A stretch of DNA of 64,000 bases, taken from contig NZ_JAPWGL010000002.1 in NCBI RefSeq assembly GCF_027213645.1, positions 248,001 to 312,000 on the forward strand. Direction: 5' to 3'. Below the pieces are notes generated by a model that saw nothing but the letters and a program-made list of their open reading frames with translations, was not told where the DNA came from and searched no databases. This DNA is from Pedobacter rhodius. Its GTDB lineage: Bacteria > Bacteroidota > Bacteroidia > Sphingobacteriales > Sphingobacteriaceae. A program made the translations under genes and the position numbers. Shown here one piece after another: positions 21,901-29,137 of this stretch (within the stretch, counting starts at the first letter, position 1; the number at the start of each line of letters is the position of its first letter).

Positions 21901-22596
21901 AAGGCTGACTTAGCATCTTATGGTAAAGTAATCGGAGGCGGTGTACCAATTGGTGCAATTGCCGGTAACAGTAATTTAATGGATGCATTAGATGGCGGTA
22001 ACTGGGAATATGGTGATGGTTCATATCCAGAAATTGGTGTAACCTATTTTGCCGGAACATTTGTAAGGCATCCATTAGCGCTTGCATCTGCAAAAGCATC
22101 TTTAAATTACATGAAAGAAAAAGGTCCTTCTTTGCAACAAGATTTAAACGATAAAGGTGCTTACTTAGCAAAAGCAGTTAATGCAGAATTTGATAAAAGA
22201 CAACTACCAATTTACGTAGCAAATTATGGTTCGCTATGGAAAGTAAAATATCATGAAGAAATTCCATACAGCGAATTGATGTTTGTTTTGATGCGTGAAA
22301 AAGGAATTCATGTGTTGGATGGTTTTCCTTGTTTCATTACAGAAACATTAACTTACCAAAACATCGATAGCATAATTAGCTGTTTTGTAGAAAGTATGGA
22401 TGAAATGATTGAAGCAGGATTTTTCTTATCAGTAAATAAGATAAATAACAATTTTAAGATAGATGAGGTGGTTGTTGATAATAACAATCCGCCGGTTAGA
22501 GGGGCTAAACTTGGTAAAGATAGAGACGGGAATCCTGCATGGTTCGTTCAGGATTCAAATCAAGAAGGAAAATACCTTCAGGTTAAACTTAGCTAA
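15973..22596 (+). CDS. Hybrid NRPS-PKS: A-PCP-KS-AT-ACP-aminotransferase
   Basis: A 2207-residue assembly-line protein. Residues 1-510 are an adenylation domain (TSGTTGNPKG near 163, YGPTE near 310, GKVDRK near 503); its specificity residues read D-V-Q-F-M-A-Q-V-V-K by ungapped alignment to the gramicidin PheA template, closest to proline codes. A carrier follows with Ser560 in GGNSL. The ketosynthase (617-1045) has Cys787, His923 and His962. The acyltransferase (1130-1430) has Ser1230 in GHSVGE and HAFH (1326-1329), the malonyl type. The second carrier has Ser1550 in GLDSL. After a Gln/Asn-rich linker, a PLP aminotransferase (about 1710-2150) has Lys1985 in SYGKVIGGG. No KR, DH or ER is present, so the beta-ketone should be transaminated to a beta-amine. 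The tail GNPAWFVQD...GKYLQV is typical of the AMT-to-C junction. Confidence 0.96.
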   Translation: MFSSLINSSNHISLHLNELIHDAVKTYQDEIALSFEDINLSYKDLNSKANQIAHFFIEKKIKPGSKIAISTERSIDVIICLLAIIKTGSAYVPIDISYPRERAGFVLANADAELFLISKKHENKYAELNTDILFIEDCLEKSITQPDDDLSIKADKNSLVYILHTSGTTGNPKGVCMGENALVNLLLWQKEKSLAKAKTKTLQFSPLSFDVSFQEIFATFITGGNIILISEDVRLDAFMLLKLIAEQEINRIFLPFVALQSITESALVNGLYPQSLKEVMTAGEQLKVTPQVVNFFANIPGSILYNQYGPTEAHVVTELKLTGNPSEWPALPNIGKPIYNTNILILDENLNELPEGKTGELCIKGVCLAEGYLNLTELTNEKFVTLPSTNTRIYRTGDLALKLADGNIEFLGRGDSQIKIRGYRVELGEIEVAIAKQKDISQVAVLLREDLPGRQILVAYLIGDQTNYQGNKLKEQIAKQLPDYMIPSAFVWLSEFPKTTSGKVDRKLLPIPSSERPDSSVIFKKPSSQKEIELAEVLKQLFGYDRIGVNDNFFELGGNSLLAQKTVAELKSKFNYILPVTKLYQFPTVAEIAKFLDRNPNESKLKQENSISGSSRDIAIIGMAAKFPGANTIEEFWDLLLEGRESTTFFSEAELDKSIPEYLRSDSSYVKARGIITDADKFDASFFGINPKLAELMDPQQRVFLEVANEVLETTGYLPTKKDAVIGVFAGNGNNTYYENNVLSHTDLIENQGKTQVLSVNDKDYLASRTAYHLNLKGPAVSVTSACSTSLLAVATAVNSLRANQCEIAIAGGSSITSPINSGHIYQEGSMLSADGHCTPFDNNSTGTVFSDGVGAVLLKKLDASIKDGDKIYAVIKGVGVNNDGFAKSSFTAPSSEGQAGAISAAIADAGISASEISYVEAHGTATPIGDPIEFEGLVDAFGLQTEKQYCAIGSVKSNFGHLTHAAGVAGLIKTSLALTYKKIPASLGYKTPNHNIDFSSSPFYVNTQLNDWQNKNRIAGVSSFGVGGTNVHVIVEEYKDIEQEASKTKPAELITWSANSVTSRENYAKALNTWLTDKPDQILADVSYTLQKTRTDFNYRSFIVSDSVNQSKELLIQNNIYNSNTLTEIPEEIVFTFPGQGAQYLNMGLSIYKEEPVYKAAIDECAGILKRYIDKDIRTVIYPEEINELSNANIKDTKYTQPALFVTEYALAKLWISWGINPTKLCGHSVGEYVAAHLAGIFSLEDGLKLVANRGRLISKLPAGAMLSVRENSDVVKGLLFGELSIAAINSPQVCVVAGSFEQIAELSQILEKADIASKPLLTSHAFHSSMMEPILSDFREIVSQVNLFIPNKEIISTVTGHTLTENEALSIDYWTNHLRQTVQFSKAIETILDGDTAVFIEIGPGTVTSALTKQIAAAKSPKAIVISSLSNKENEYASLLQALGQLWLNGITPDWQSFYAEQSRKIINIPTYQFDKTRYWVEPLATKTFAKEQTILNDESPEIIPLNTNEMRITNLTTKVKQILEDASGIEINELDSGRNFLELGLDSLLLTQVAISLKREFNLPITFRKLNEEYPSVELLVKYLNENTPQDTLLPVSNQNNHQFVANSTPSNNYPQQNIHNSVGNDSALSLIAQQLEILSKQVLLMQGQMAITNVPVQQTILNNNNSHSLAKAVDADLSAEEKAEIQKPFGATPRIERQSNDLNQKQLNFISNLTERYNKKTVKSKEYTKNSRSYMADPRVVSGFRPATKELIYPIVVNKSSGSKLWDIDGNEYIDALNGFGSSMLGYQPEVIKHAMHEQIEKGYEVGPQHELAAEVSKLICEFTGFDRAALCSTGSEAVLGCIRIARTVTARSLIVSFTGSYHGINDEVLVRGTKKLKSFPAAAGIMPEAVQNILVLDYGTDESLAIIKERANEIAAVLVEPVQSRRPEFVPIEFLKKVRQITTDAGIPLIFDEVITGFRMHPGGAQALFGIKADLASYGKVIGGGVPIGAIAGNSNLMDALDGGNWEYGDGSYPEIGVTYFAGTFVRHPLALASAKASLNYMKEKGPSLQQDLNDKGAYLAKAVNAEFDKRQLPIYVANYGSLWKVKYHEEIPYSELMFVLMREKGIHVLDGFPCFITETLTYQNIDSIISCFVESMDEMIEAGFFLSVNKINNNFKIDEVVVDNNNPPVRGAKLGKDRDGNPAWFVQDSNQEGKYLQVKLS

Positions 22597-25500
22597 TGAA
22601 AATGGCAGAGGCTAACTTAATCGAAGTAGATTTTAACCCTTTTGAAGAGGGAAAGGAAATTGAAAAAGTTATTATTTTAAATGAATCTCAAAAAGAGATT
22701 TGGTTATCATGCATCATCGGCGGCGATGCTGCAAGTTTAGCATATAACGAATCTGTTTCTTTAAATTTAAGCGGTCGATTTAACTTCGCGGCTTTTCAAG
22801 AAGCTGTAAATATGGTGACTGCTCGTCATGAAGCTTTGAGATCAACCATTTCTAAAGATGGCGAGAACTTAATTGTTTACAATCAGGTGGATGACCAAGT
22901 TATCTTTAATGATTTCTCGCATATCAACCCCTCTCTCATAAAAGAAGAACTAAAAGCTTTTGTACAAAATGAGATTAGCATTCCTTTAAATCTTTACGAT
23001 GGTCCGCTGTTTAAATTATTTGTTCATAAACTTACTGATGAAACGCATTATTTCACCATAATTATTCATCATCTTATCGGAGATGGCTGGTCGCTAGGAA
23101 TTATTTTAGAAGATTTAAGTAATTGCTACAATGCTTGCTTAAGCGGAATTAAATCTACTCTTAGAGATCCAGATCAAATAAGTACCTATGCACTTGAGCA
23201 AGTAGCTTTTAGTCAAACAAAAGAATATATTCAAACTCAGGAATTTTGGCTTAATCTATTTAAAGATGATGTTCCTGTATTGGATATGCCCTTGGATTTT
23301 AGCCGTCCAACAACCAGAACTTATCAAGGTAATCGAAATGATTATGTAGTAGATGCTCAACTTTATGATTCAGTTAAAAACTTGTCAGTAAAATCAAAAA
23401 GTAGTGTTGTATCTACTTTAATTGCTGCGTTTGAAGTTTTTTTGTATAACCAAACCGGGCAGGAAGATATTGTTTTAGGTGTACCTACAGCTGGGCAACT
23501 AGCTTCCGAAAATTTAAATTTAATTGGCCATTGTGTTAATTTATTGCCTTTGCGTAGTAAAATAGACCCAAATGTTTCATTCATAAATTACTTATTAAAA
23601 AGAAAAAATGAAATACTTGATGCTTATGATCATCAGCGATTAACCTTTAGCGAACTATTAAAAAAATTGAGCATTAAAAGAAATAAAGCCAATATCCCAT
23701 TGGTTCCTGTTGTTTTTAATGTTGATAGAGGCATGGATGATGCTGTTAATTTTTCAGGTTTAACGCATCAAATTACATCAAATCCAAGAGTATCACAAAC
23801 CTTCGAAATTTCATTAAATGTTAATGGCTCAAAAGATTCGATGATTTTTGAATGGGCTTATAATACACAGCTGTTTACATCTGAAACGATAAATAGAATG
23901 ATGAATGATTTCGTTTCATTACTCACAGTTATTTCCGATAATCCTGATACGTTAATAGCTGATACTGTTTCTAACGTAAATCCTTTTCCAAACATAACAC
24001 CAGCTAGCCTAAATTTTCCTCAAAACCTTACCATCCTCGATTTATTTGAAAATGTAGCAACAACCAAATCTAACAACGTTGCTGTTGTATGCGAAGGCAA
24101 ATCAATATCCTATAAGGAATTAAACACAAAGGCTAACCAACTTGCTCACCATATAATTAATAAAGGTTTACCAAATAATGCACTAATTCCAATTTGCATT
24201 CACCCATCTGTAGAAACAGTTATAGGAATAATCGGAATATTAAAAGCAGGTTGTGCTTATGTTCCAATAGATCCGGAATATCCTATTTGCCGCATTAAAA
24301 TTATTACTGATGAAATAAAATCTAATCTTATCATTAGCGATGGCATAACTGCTAAAAAACTCCATGAATTATCAGCTCTAGAAATAATTGCCATAGATGA
24401 TCAGATAGCGCCTGCCTGGAAAGAAAACTCATCAAAACCATCTCTTGTTTCTGAACCCGATTCTTTAGCTTATATCATCTACACTTCCGGTTCAACAGGA
24501 AACCCAAAAGGTGTTATGATTCAGCATATTGCATTAACTGATTACCTATTTGGTTTAAAAAATAAAATCCCTGGTTTAGAAAGATGTAAAAGTTTTGCAT
24601 TGGGTTCTGCAATTTCTACCGATTTGGGTAATACTACCCTATTTAGTGCGCTAACATCAGGTGCTCAACTTCATATTTTCGCAAAAGACCGTTTCAACAA
24701 TGCCGATTATATTCATCAGTATTTTACTGATAATCAAATTGATTTTTTGAAAATCGTTCCTTCTCAATGGAAGTTTTTAATGTCTAATAAGCGAATATTA
24801 GTACCTCATAAGATTTTAATGTTTGGTGGCGAAGCATTGCCTGCAGAGTACATCAAGCTAATAAAAGCGTCAAACGCATCTTGTCAAATTGTGAACCATT
24901 ATGGTCCGACAGAGACCACGATAGGTAAATTGATTCATTTGGTTGATAAAGATCATGATTATCCCGTAATTATTCCAATTGGTAAACCATTTTCAAATGC
25001 ATCAATCTTTGTATTGAATAAAAATTTAAAAAATTGTCCAATCGGTGTTCCTGGGGAGCTTTATATTGGTGGTTTAGGTTTGGCAAAAGGGTATCTAAAC
25101 AATGACAAGCTCACCAATGGCGTGTTTATAAAAAACCCGAATAACAGGAACTCTGAAAAGATTTACAAAACTGGTGACTTGGTAAAATGGCTAGCCAGCG
25201 GTGATATAGAATACTTAGGAAGAATTGACGACCAGATTAAAATTAGAGGCAATAGGATTGAATTAGGTGAAATACAGAATGCCCTACAAAAGCACGAGAA
25301 TGTAAAGCAATCCGCAGTTTTTGCCGTAGAAGTTGAACAGAGAGAAAAGGAGTTGGTTGCATATTTAGTGACTCAAAGTAATTTTGATAAAGATGACATA
25401 GTTCAGTTTCTTAGAAAGCAACTGCCTGAATATATGGTTCCTAAAATCTTTGTCGAACTAGATAAACTTCCTTTAACATCAAATGGTAAAGTTGATAGAA

Positions 25501-26618
25501 AGGCACTACCGGAGTTTAACATAGGTAATCAGCTAGATATCGAAGGATTTGTCGAGCCACAAAACGAAATGCAAAAACTTGTTGCGGATATTTGGGCAAA
25601 AAACCTAAATCTTGAAAAAATTAGTATTAAAGAAGATTTTTTCGAGCTTGGCGGGCACTCTATGATTGCTATTAAGGTGATGGTAGAAATAGAAAAGCAA
25701 ACAAATTTGCGATTACCACTTTCAATTCTATTCGATAACTCAACTGTAGAAAAGTTTGCACTTCAACTAAATAAATCAAAAATTGATATTAATTGGGATT
25801 CTCTAATTCCAATCAAACTATCAGGCACAAAAGCACCTCTATATATTGTTCATGGACAAGGGATGAATATCATCGTTTTCAAGCCACTTGCAAAAGAAAT
25901 AGATCCTGATAGACCAATATACGGCCTGCAACCAAAGGGTTTGAATCCTGAAATTGAACCATATAATACTATCGAAGAAATTGCTGCAGATTATGTTAAT
26001 GAAATCATAGCTAATAATCCTAATGGACCATATTTACTTATGGGATACTCATCTGGCGGAACAATTGCGTTGGAAATATCTTACCAAATGGCAAAAATGG
26101 GTAAGAAAGTTTCATTTTTAGGCCTTTTAGACACCTATTTTGATGGAGAAAGCTATGCCCAGCTGGCTAGTAAAAACAATCACAAAGAAATTATAGATTG
26201 GACAGTTAAATTCGTAGGATTTGGCTTTGTTTATCTATTCAAACATCCAAAAAAATTCCTTCGCCATAAAGTGAGTTTTAGCTTAGGCACCATGTACAAT
26301 ATTTATAAAAAAATAAAACCAACTAAAAAAGATTTGTCTAACCCAAAATATGTTTTAGGTAAGATTCAAGCCGTACATGCAAAAGCCTTTAAAAAATATA
26401 AAATCAAAAAATATGATGTAGATGTTCATTTGTTTAAATCAAATGACATTTTATTAAGCTACGTACCATATGCTAGAACAAATGGATGGGAACCCTACAT
26501 CAACGGAAAATTATCTATAATCGATATTCCGCTTGCGCACCTTCAATTTTTTAAACCTGAATATGTGAAGGTTTTGTCAGACCAATTAAATGCAGTTTTG
26601 AAGAGAATTGATCACTAA
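22596..26618 (+). CDS. NRPS termination module: C-A-PCP-TE
   Basis: A 1340-residue protein whose ATG shares a base with the TAA of the previous gene, so translation is likely coupled. Condensation domain about 25-455 with the active site HHLIGDG (158-164). Adenylation domain about 480-975 with TSGSTGNPKG near 635; its specificity residues read D-L-T-K-M-G-H-I-G-K, one change from the published Asp code DLTKVGHIGK. Carrier Ser1022 is in GGHSM. Thioesterase about 1080-1335 with nucleophile Ser1152 in GYSSGG, a likely Asp in LLDTYFDG and a C-terminal His in LAHLQFF. It would couple the beta-amino acyl chain from the first protein to one amino acid and release a short product. In iturin- and McyE-type systems the same C domain is fused directly behind the AMT. 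Confidence 0.96.
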   Translation: MKMAEANLIEVDFNPFEEGKEIEKVIILNESQKEIWLSCIIGGDAASLAYNESVSLNLSGRFNFAAFQEAVNMVTARHEALRSTISKDGENLIVYNQVDDQVIFNDFSHINPSLIKEELKAFVQNEISIPLNLYDGPLFKLFVHKLTDETHYFTIIIHHLIGDGWSLGIILEDLSNCYNACLSGIKSTLRDPDQISTYALEQVAFSQTKEYIQTQEFWLNLFKDDVPVLDMPLDFSRPTTRTYQGNRNDYVVDAQLYDSVKNLSVKSKSSVVSTLIAAFEVFLYNQTGQEDIVLGVPTAGQLASENLNLIGHCVNLLPLRSKIDPNVSFINYLLKRKNEILDAYDHQRLTFSELLKKLSIKRNKANIPLVPVVFNVDRGMDDAVNFSGLTHQITSNPRVSQTFEISLNVNGSKDSMIFEWAYNTQLFTSETINRMMNDFVSLLTVISDNPDTLIADTVSNVNPFPNITPASLNFPQNLTILDLFENVATTKSNNVAVVCEGKSISYKELNTKANQLAHHIINKGLPNNALIPICIHPSVETVIGIIGILKAGCAYVPIDPEYPICRIKIITDEIKSNLIISDGITAKKLHELSALEIIAIDDQIAPAWKENSSKPSLVSEPDSLAYIIYTSGSTGNPKGVMIQHIALTDYLFGLKNKIPGLERCKSFALGSAISTDLGNTTLFSALTSGAQLHIFAKDRFNNADYIHQYFTDNQIDFLKIVPSQWKFLMSNKRILVPHKILMFGGEALPAEYIKLIKASNASCQIVNHYGPTETTIGKLIHLVDKDHDYPVIIPIGKPFSNASIFVLNKNLKNCPIGVPGELYIGGLGLAKGYLNNDKLTNGVFIKNPNNRNSEKIYKTGDLVKWLASGDIEYLGRIDDQIKIRGNRIELGEIQNALQKHENVKQSAVFAVEVEQREKELVAYLVTQSNFDKDDIVQFLRKQLPEYMVPKIFVELDKLPLTSNGKVDRKALPEFNIGNQLDIEGFVEPQNEMQKLVADIWAKNLNLEKISIKEDFFELGGHSMIAIKVMVEIEKQTNLRLPLSILFDNSTVEKFALQLNKSKIDINWDSLIPIKLSGTKAPLYIVHGQGMNIIVFKPLAKEIDPDRPIYGLQPKGLNPEIEPYNTIEEIAADYVNEIIANNPNGPYLLMGYSSGGTIALEISYQMAKMGKKVSFLGLLDTYFDGESYAQLASKNNHKEIIDWTVKFVGFGFVYLFKHPKKFLRHKVSFSLGTMYNIYKKIKPTKKDLSNPKYVLGKIQAVHAKAFKKYKIKKYDVDVHLFKSNDILLSYVPYARTNGWEPYINGKLSIIDIPLAHLQFFKPEYVKVLSDQLNAVLKRIDH

Positions 26619-26627
26619 TAGAATAAA

Positions 26628-27314
26628 TTGAACAACCTGATAAATAATACGTTGCTTTGGGAAGATTATGATGAAATTACTTTGATAAATAAAAATTTCA
26701 TCAATATTTTTAAAATTTCACTTGATATTTATCAAATAATTAAAGACAGTTATAAGCTGATTTTAACCGCAGATGAGTTAAAAAAGGCAAGCAGATTTAT
26801 CCAAGAACAGGATAAAAAAAGATATGTTATTGGTAAGTATTATAGCAAAATGCTATTGGCTAAAATGATGAACAAGAAGTCTGCAGACATACATTTTGAA
26901 TTTAATGAATACAAAAAACCATTTATAAATAGCATAAATTTTAATATAAGCCACAGTGGAGAATATGTTGTTTTAGCAATTAGCCCATATTCTGTTGGTA
27001 TTGACATCGAGGTGTTAAACCCCATTTTAGATTACCAGGAACTTATCCATCAATGTTTTAATGAAGAAGAAATTAAGAGAATTACAGATTTAGATAGCTT
27101 TTATCTTTTCTGGACTAGGAAAGAAGCCTTGTTAAAAGCAACTGGAGAAGGTTTAATAGACAATCTTCCTACCATAAATTGTACAGAAGAGAAAACAGAT
27201 CGATTTGGCGTTTTTTATGAGCTAAAAAGTTTCAAATTAAACGATGGGTATTTTTTAAGTACAGCATCATCAGACCATAAAAGCATTTATAAATATTGGC
27301 ATTTAAAATATTAA
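26628..27314 (+). CDS. 4'-phosphopantetheinyl transferase, Sfp type
   Basis: A 228-residue Sfp-like enzyme that would transfer phosphopantetheine from CoA to the carrier-domain serines of the two synthetases. Diagnostic motifs are VGIDIEVL with Mg-binding Asp126 and Glu128, and WTRKEALLKATGEG with Glu166 (the WxxKEAxxKA signature). It follows the thioesterase gene by nine bases, clearly in the same operon. The start appears to be TTG at 26628: no ATG occurs before residue 76, which lies within the conserved part. This is a cluster-dedicated activating enzyme. Confidence 0.93.
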   Translation: MNNLINNTLLWEDYDEITLINKNFINIFKISLDIYQIIKDSYKLILTADELKKASRFIQEQDKKRYVIGKYYSKMLLAKMMNKKSADIHFEFNEYKKPFINSINFNISHSGEYVVLAISPYSVGIDIEVLNPILDYQELIHQCFNEEEIKRITDLDSFYLFWTRKEALLKATGEGLIDNLPTINCTEEKTDRFGVFYELKSFKLNDGYFLSTASSDHKSIYKYWHLKY

Positions 27315-27431
27315 TTTATATCGTAAGTTTTGCTTAAAGAAATGTTTAAATCTCCAGAATATCTTAATTAACAAATACGCCCAAACTAAAATTTATAATT
27401 ATAATTGTATTCAAAACATCATTTTCATCCC

Positions 27432-28265
27432 ATGGAAATTCAAAGAGTCGATAACATCACACACCAGGAATTTTTAAAGAATTTCTACGATCCAGGTATT
27501 CCTGTTGTTTTTAAAAATGCTTCCAGCGTATGGAAAGCTAAAGCATTATTTTCTCCACAGTGGTTTAAAACTAATTACGGTGAAAGAATTTTAAATAAAG
27601 AAGGTAAAACTTACACCATGAGCGAGGTTTTTGATTTGGTAGAAAACAGCACAGTCGAAAATCCTGCGCCATATCCTTTAAAATATAATATTACTACAGA
27701 TATACCTGAATTGTTACCGCTAATTCAACCATTAAACTTAAACTATGCATTGCCAAATTGGTTAGAGAGTCAATGGTTTAAAAAAGGTTATTGGGGCAGT
27801 GCAACGGAACTATTTATCGGCGGTCCTGGTGGTAAATTTCCATACCTGCATTTGGATTATTACCATTTAAATGCCTGGATTACACAATTATATGGCGAAA
27901 AGCAATTTACTGTTTTCCCACGAGGACAGGAGGACTTACTTTACCCTAAAGCTGATGATCCATGGCGCTCGGAAGTGAATATTTTCGAGCCTGATTATGA
28001 AAAATTCCCCAAGTATAAAGACGCGACACCTATAACCTTTACGGTTGGCCCGGGTGAAACATTATTCATACCATTCGGTACATGGCACTCTGCTTATTCA
28101 CTAACCACTACAATTTCTGTAGCCTTCGACCAGTTGAATGAGAAAAATTATAAGCCGTTTTTAAAAGATGTGTGGGATTTTAAAAGACGCCAGGGAATCG
28201 TTAAAGCTCTAACAATGCATAGTTATGCCTGGCTTGGTTGTAAAATTGGAAATAGCCTCAGATAA
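27432..28265 (+). CDS. Cupin/JmjC-like putative Fe(II)/2-oxoglutarate oxygenase
   Basis: A 277-residue cupin-8/JmjC-like protein, from the ATG at 27432; a TTG at 27405 would add nine residues. The facial triad expected of Fe(II)/2-oxoglutarate oxygenases can be read: His140 and Asp142 in LHLDYYHLNAW and His219 in GTWHSAYSL, with the preceding GPGETLFIPFG turn. Family members hydroxylate amino acid side chains, including carrier-bound ones. It sits 117 bases after the PPTase gene in the same direction, so I infer it tailors the assembly-line product, but a transferase-independent housekeeping role cannot be excluded. Confidence 0.82.
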   Translation: MEIQRVDNITHQEFLKNFYDPGIPVVFKNASSVWKAKALFSPQWFKTNYGERILNKEGKTYTMSEVFDLVENSTVENPAPYPLKYNITTDIPELLPLIQPLNLNYALPNWLESQWFKKGYWGSATELFIGGPGGKFPYLHLDYYHLNAWITQLYGEKQFTVFPRGQEDLLYPKADDPWRSEVNIFEPDYEKFPKYKDATPITFTVGPGETLFIPFGTWHSAYSLTTTISVAFDQLNEKNYKPFLKDVWDFKRRQGIVKALTMHSYAWLGCKIGNSLR

Positions 28266-28343
28266 AAACAAAGGAATCTTCCTATTAATTACTACGTTCA
28301 ATTTAACAATCATTTAAATTTTCAAATCTAAATAAAGCAAATC

Positions 28344-29129
28344 ATGGCTGCTCTTAAAGAAACTTTAAAGAAAATAATCAAATTTCACCCGTACTCGCAT
28401 GTTAAACCACTTCAGAATTTGATTCATGTTGGTTCTGAACATCACGGTTATACTATTCCAAACAATTATTTAGATAAAAATTCTGTGTGCTATTGTATCG
28501 GTGCTGGAGAGGACATATCGTTTGATACAGAACTAAAGGTTTTGTTCGATTCGAATGTCTTCATTTTTGATCCAATGCCTGAAGGTATAAACTATTTCAA
28601 AAAATTAAAAGATACCTTAGCAAAGGGCGAAACGTTTGGGGTTTTTGATGATAAAAATTTCGTTTATCGTTTAAATAGCAAACAGATCGATGAAATAACA
28701 TACGTAAATAAAGGTGTATGGAATGAAAAAACAACCTTGAAATTTTACGCACCTCAATTAGACAATTATATATCTCATTCTGTTTATCTCTTTCAAGATT
28801 CTGACGATTATATAGAGGCACCTGTAGATAAGTTAAAGAACTTTATGCAGGAGTTTAGTCACATATCAATAGATTTGGTTAAAATCGAGATTGAAGGCGC
28901 TGAATACACAGTCATTGATAGCATTGTAAAAGATAAACTCGATATCAAAATTATTTGTATTGAGTTTGATGAAGTGTACCATAAAAAAGATTTAGCACAT
29001 AAGCTTAGGATAAGAAAATCATCAAATCAACTGATGAAAGCAGGCTATGTTATGGTTCATTCTACCTATATGATGAAAAGAACTTTTGTGCGTAAAGATA
29101 TTTATGATCTGTTAAAATCTAAGGAATAA
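28344..29129 (+). CDS. FkbM family methyltransferase
   Basis: A 261-residue SAM-dependent methyltransferase. The FkbM signature is the strand VDLVKIEIEGAEY near residues 177-188; an AdoMet-binding segment is around CIGAGEDISFD (about 53) and the acidic end of strand 2 at FIFDPMPEG. FkbM enzymes O-methylate hydroxyls on polyketides or sugars. It follows the oxygenase by 78 bases on the same strand and ends the rightward run, facing the glycosyltransferase operon eight bases away. It could methylate a hydroxyl made by the oxygenase, or a sugar in the neighbouring glycan locus; context fits both. Confidence 0.85.
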   Translation: MAALKETLKKIIKFHPYSHVKPLQNLIHVGSEHHGYTIPNNYLDKNSVCYCIGAGEDISFDTELKVLFDSNVFIFDPMPEGINYFKKLKDTLAKGETFGVFDDKNFVYRLNSKQIDEITYVNKGVWNEKTTLKFYAPQLDNYISHSVYLFQDSDDYIEAPVDKLKNFMQEFSHISIDLVKIEIEGAEYTVIDSIVKDKLDIKIICIEFDEVYHKKDLAHKLRIRKSSNQLMKAGYVMVHSTYMMKRTFVRKDIYDLLKSKE

Positions 29130-29137
29130 TTTCCTTT

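Noticed and set aside
29118..29136. Hairpin AAGGAA-TAAT-TTCCTT between the FkbM gene and the converging glycosyltransferase gene
   Set aside because: Only six A/T-rich base pairs; may help termination, but it is too weak to call.
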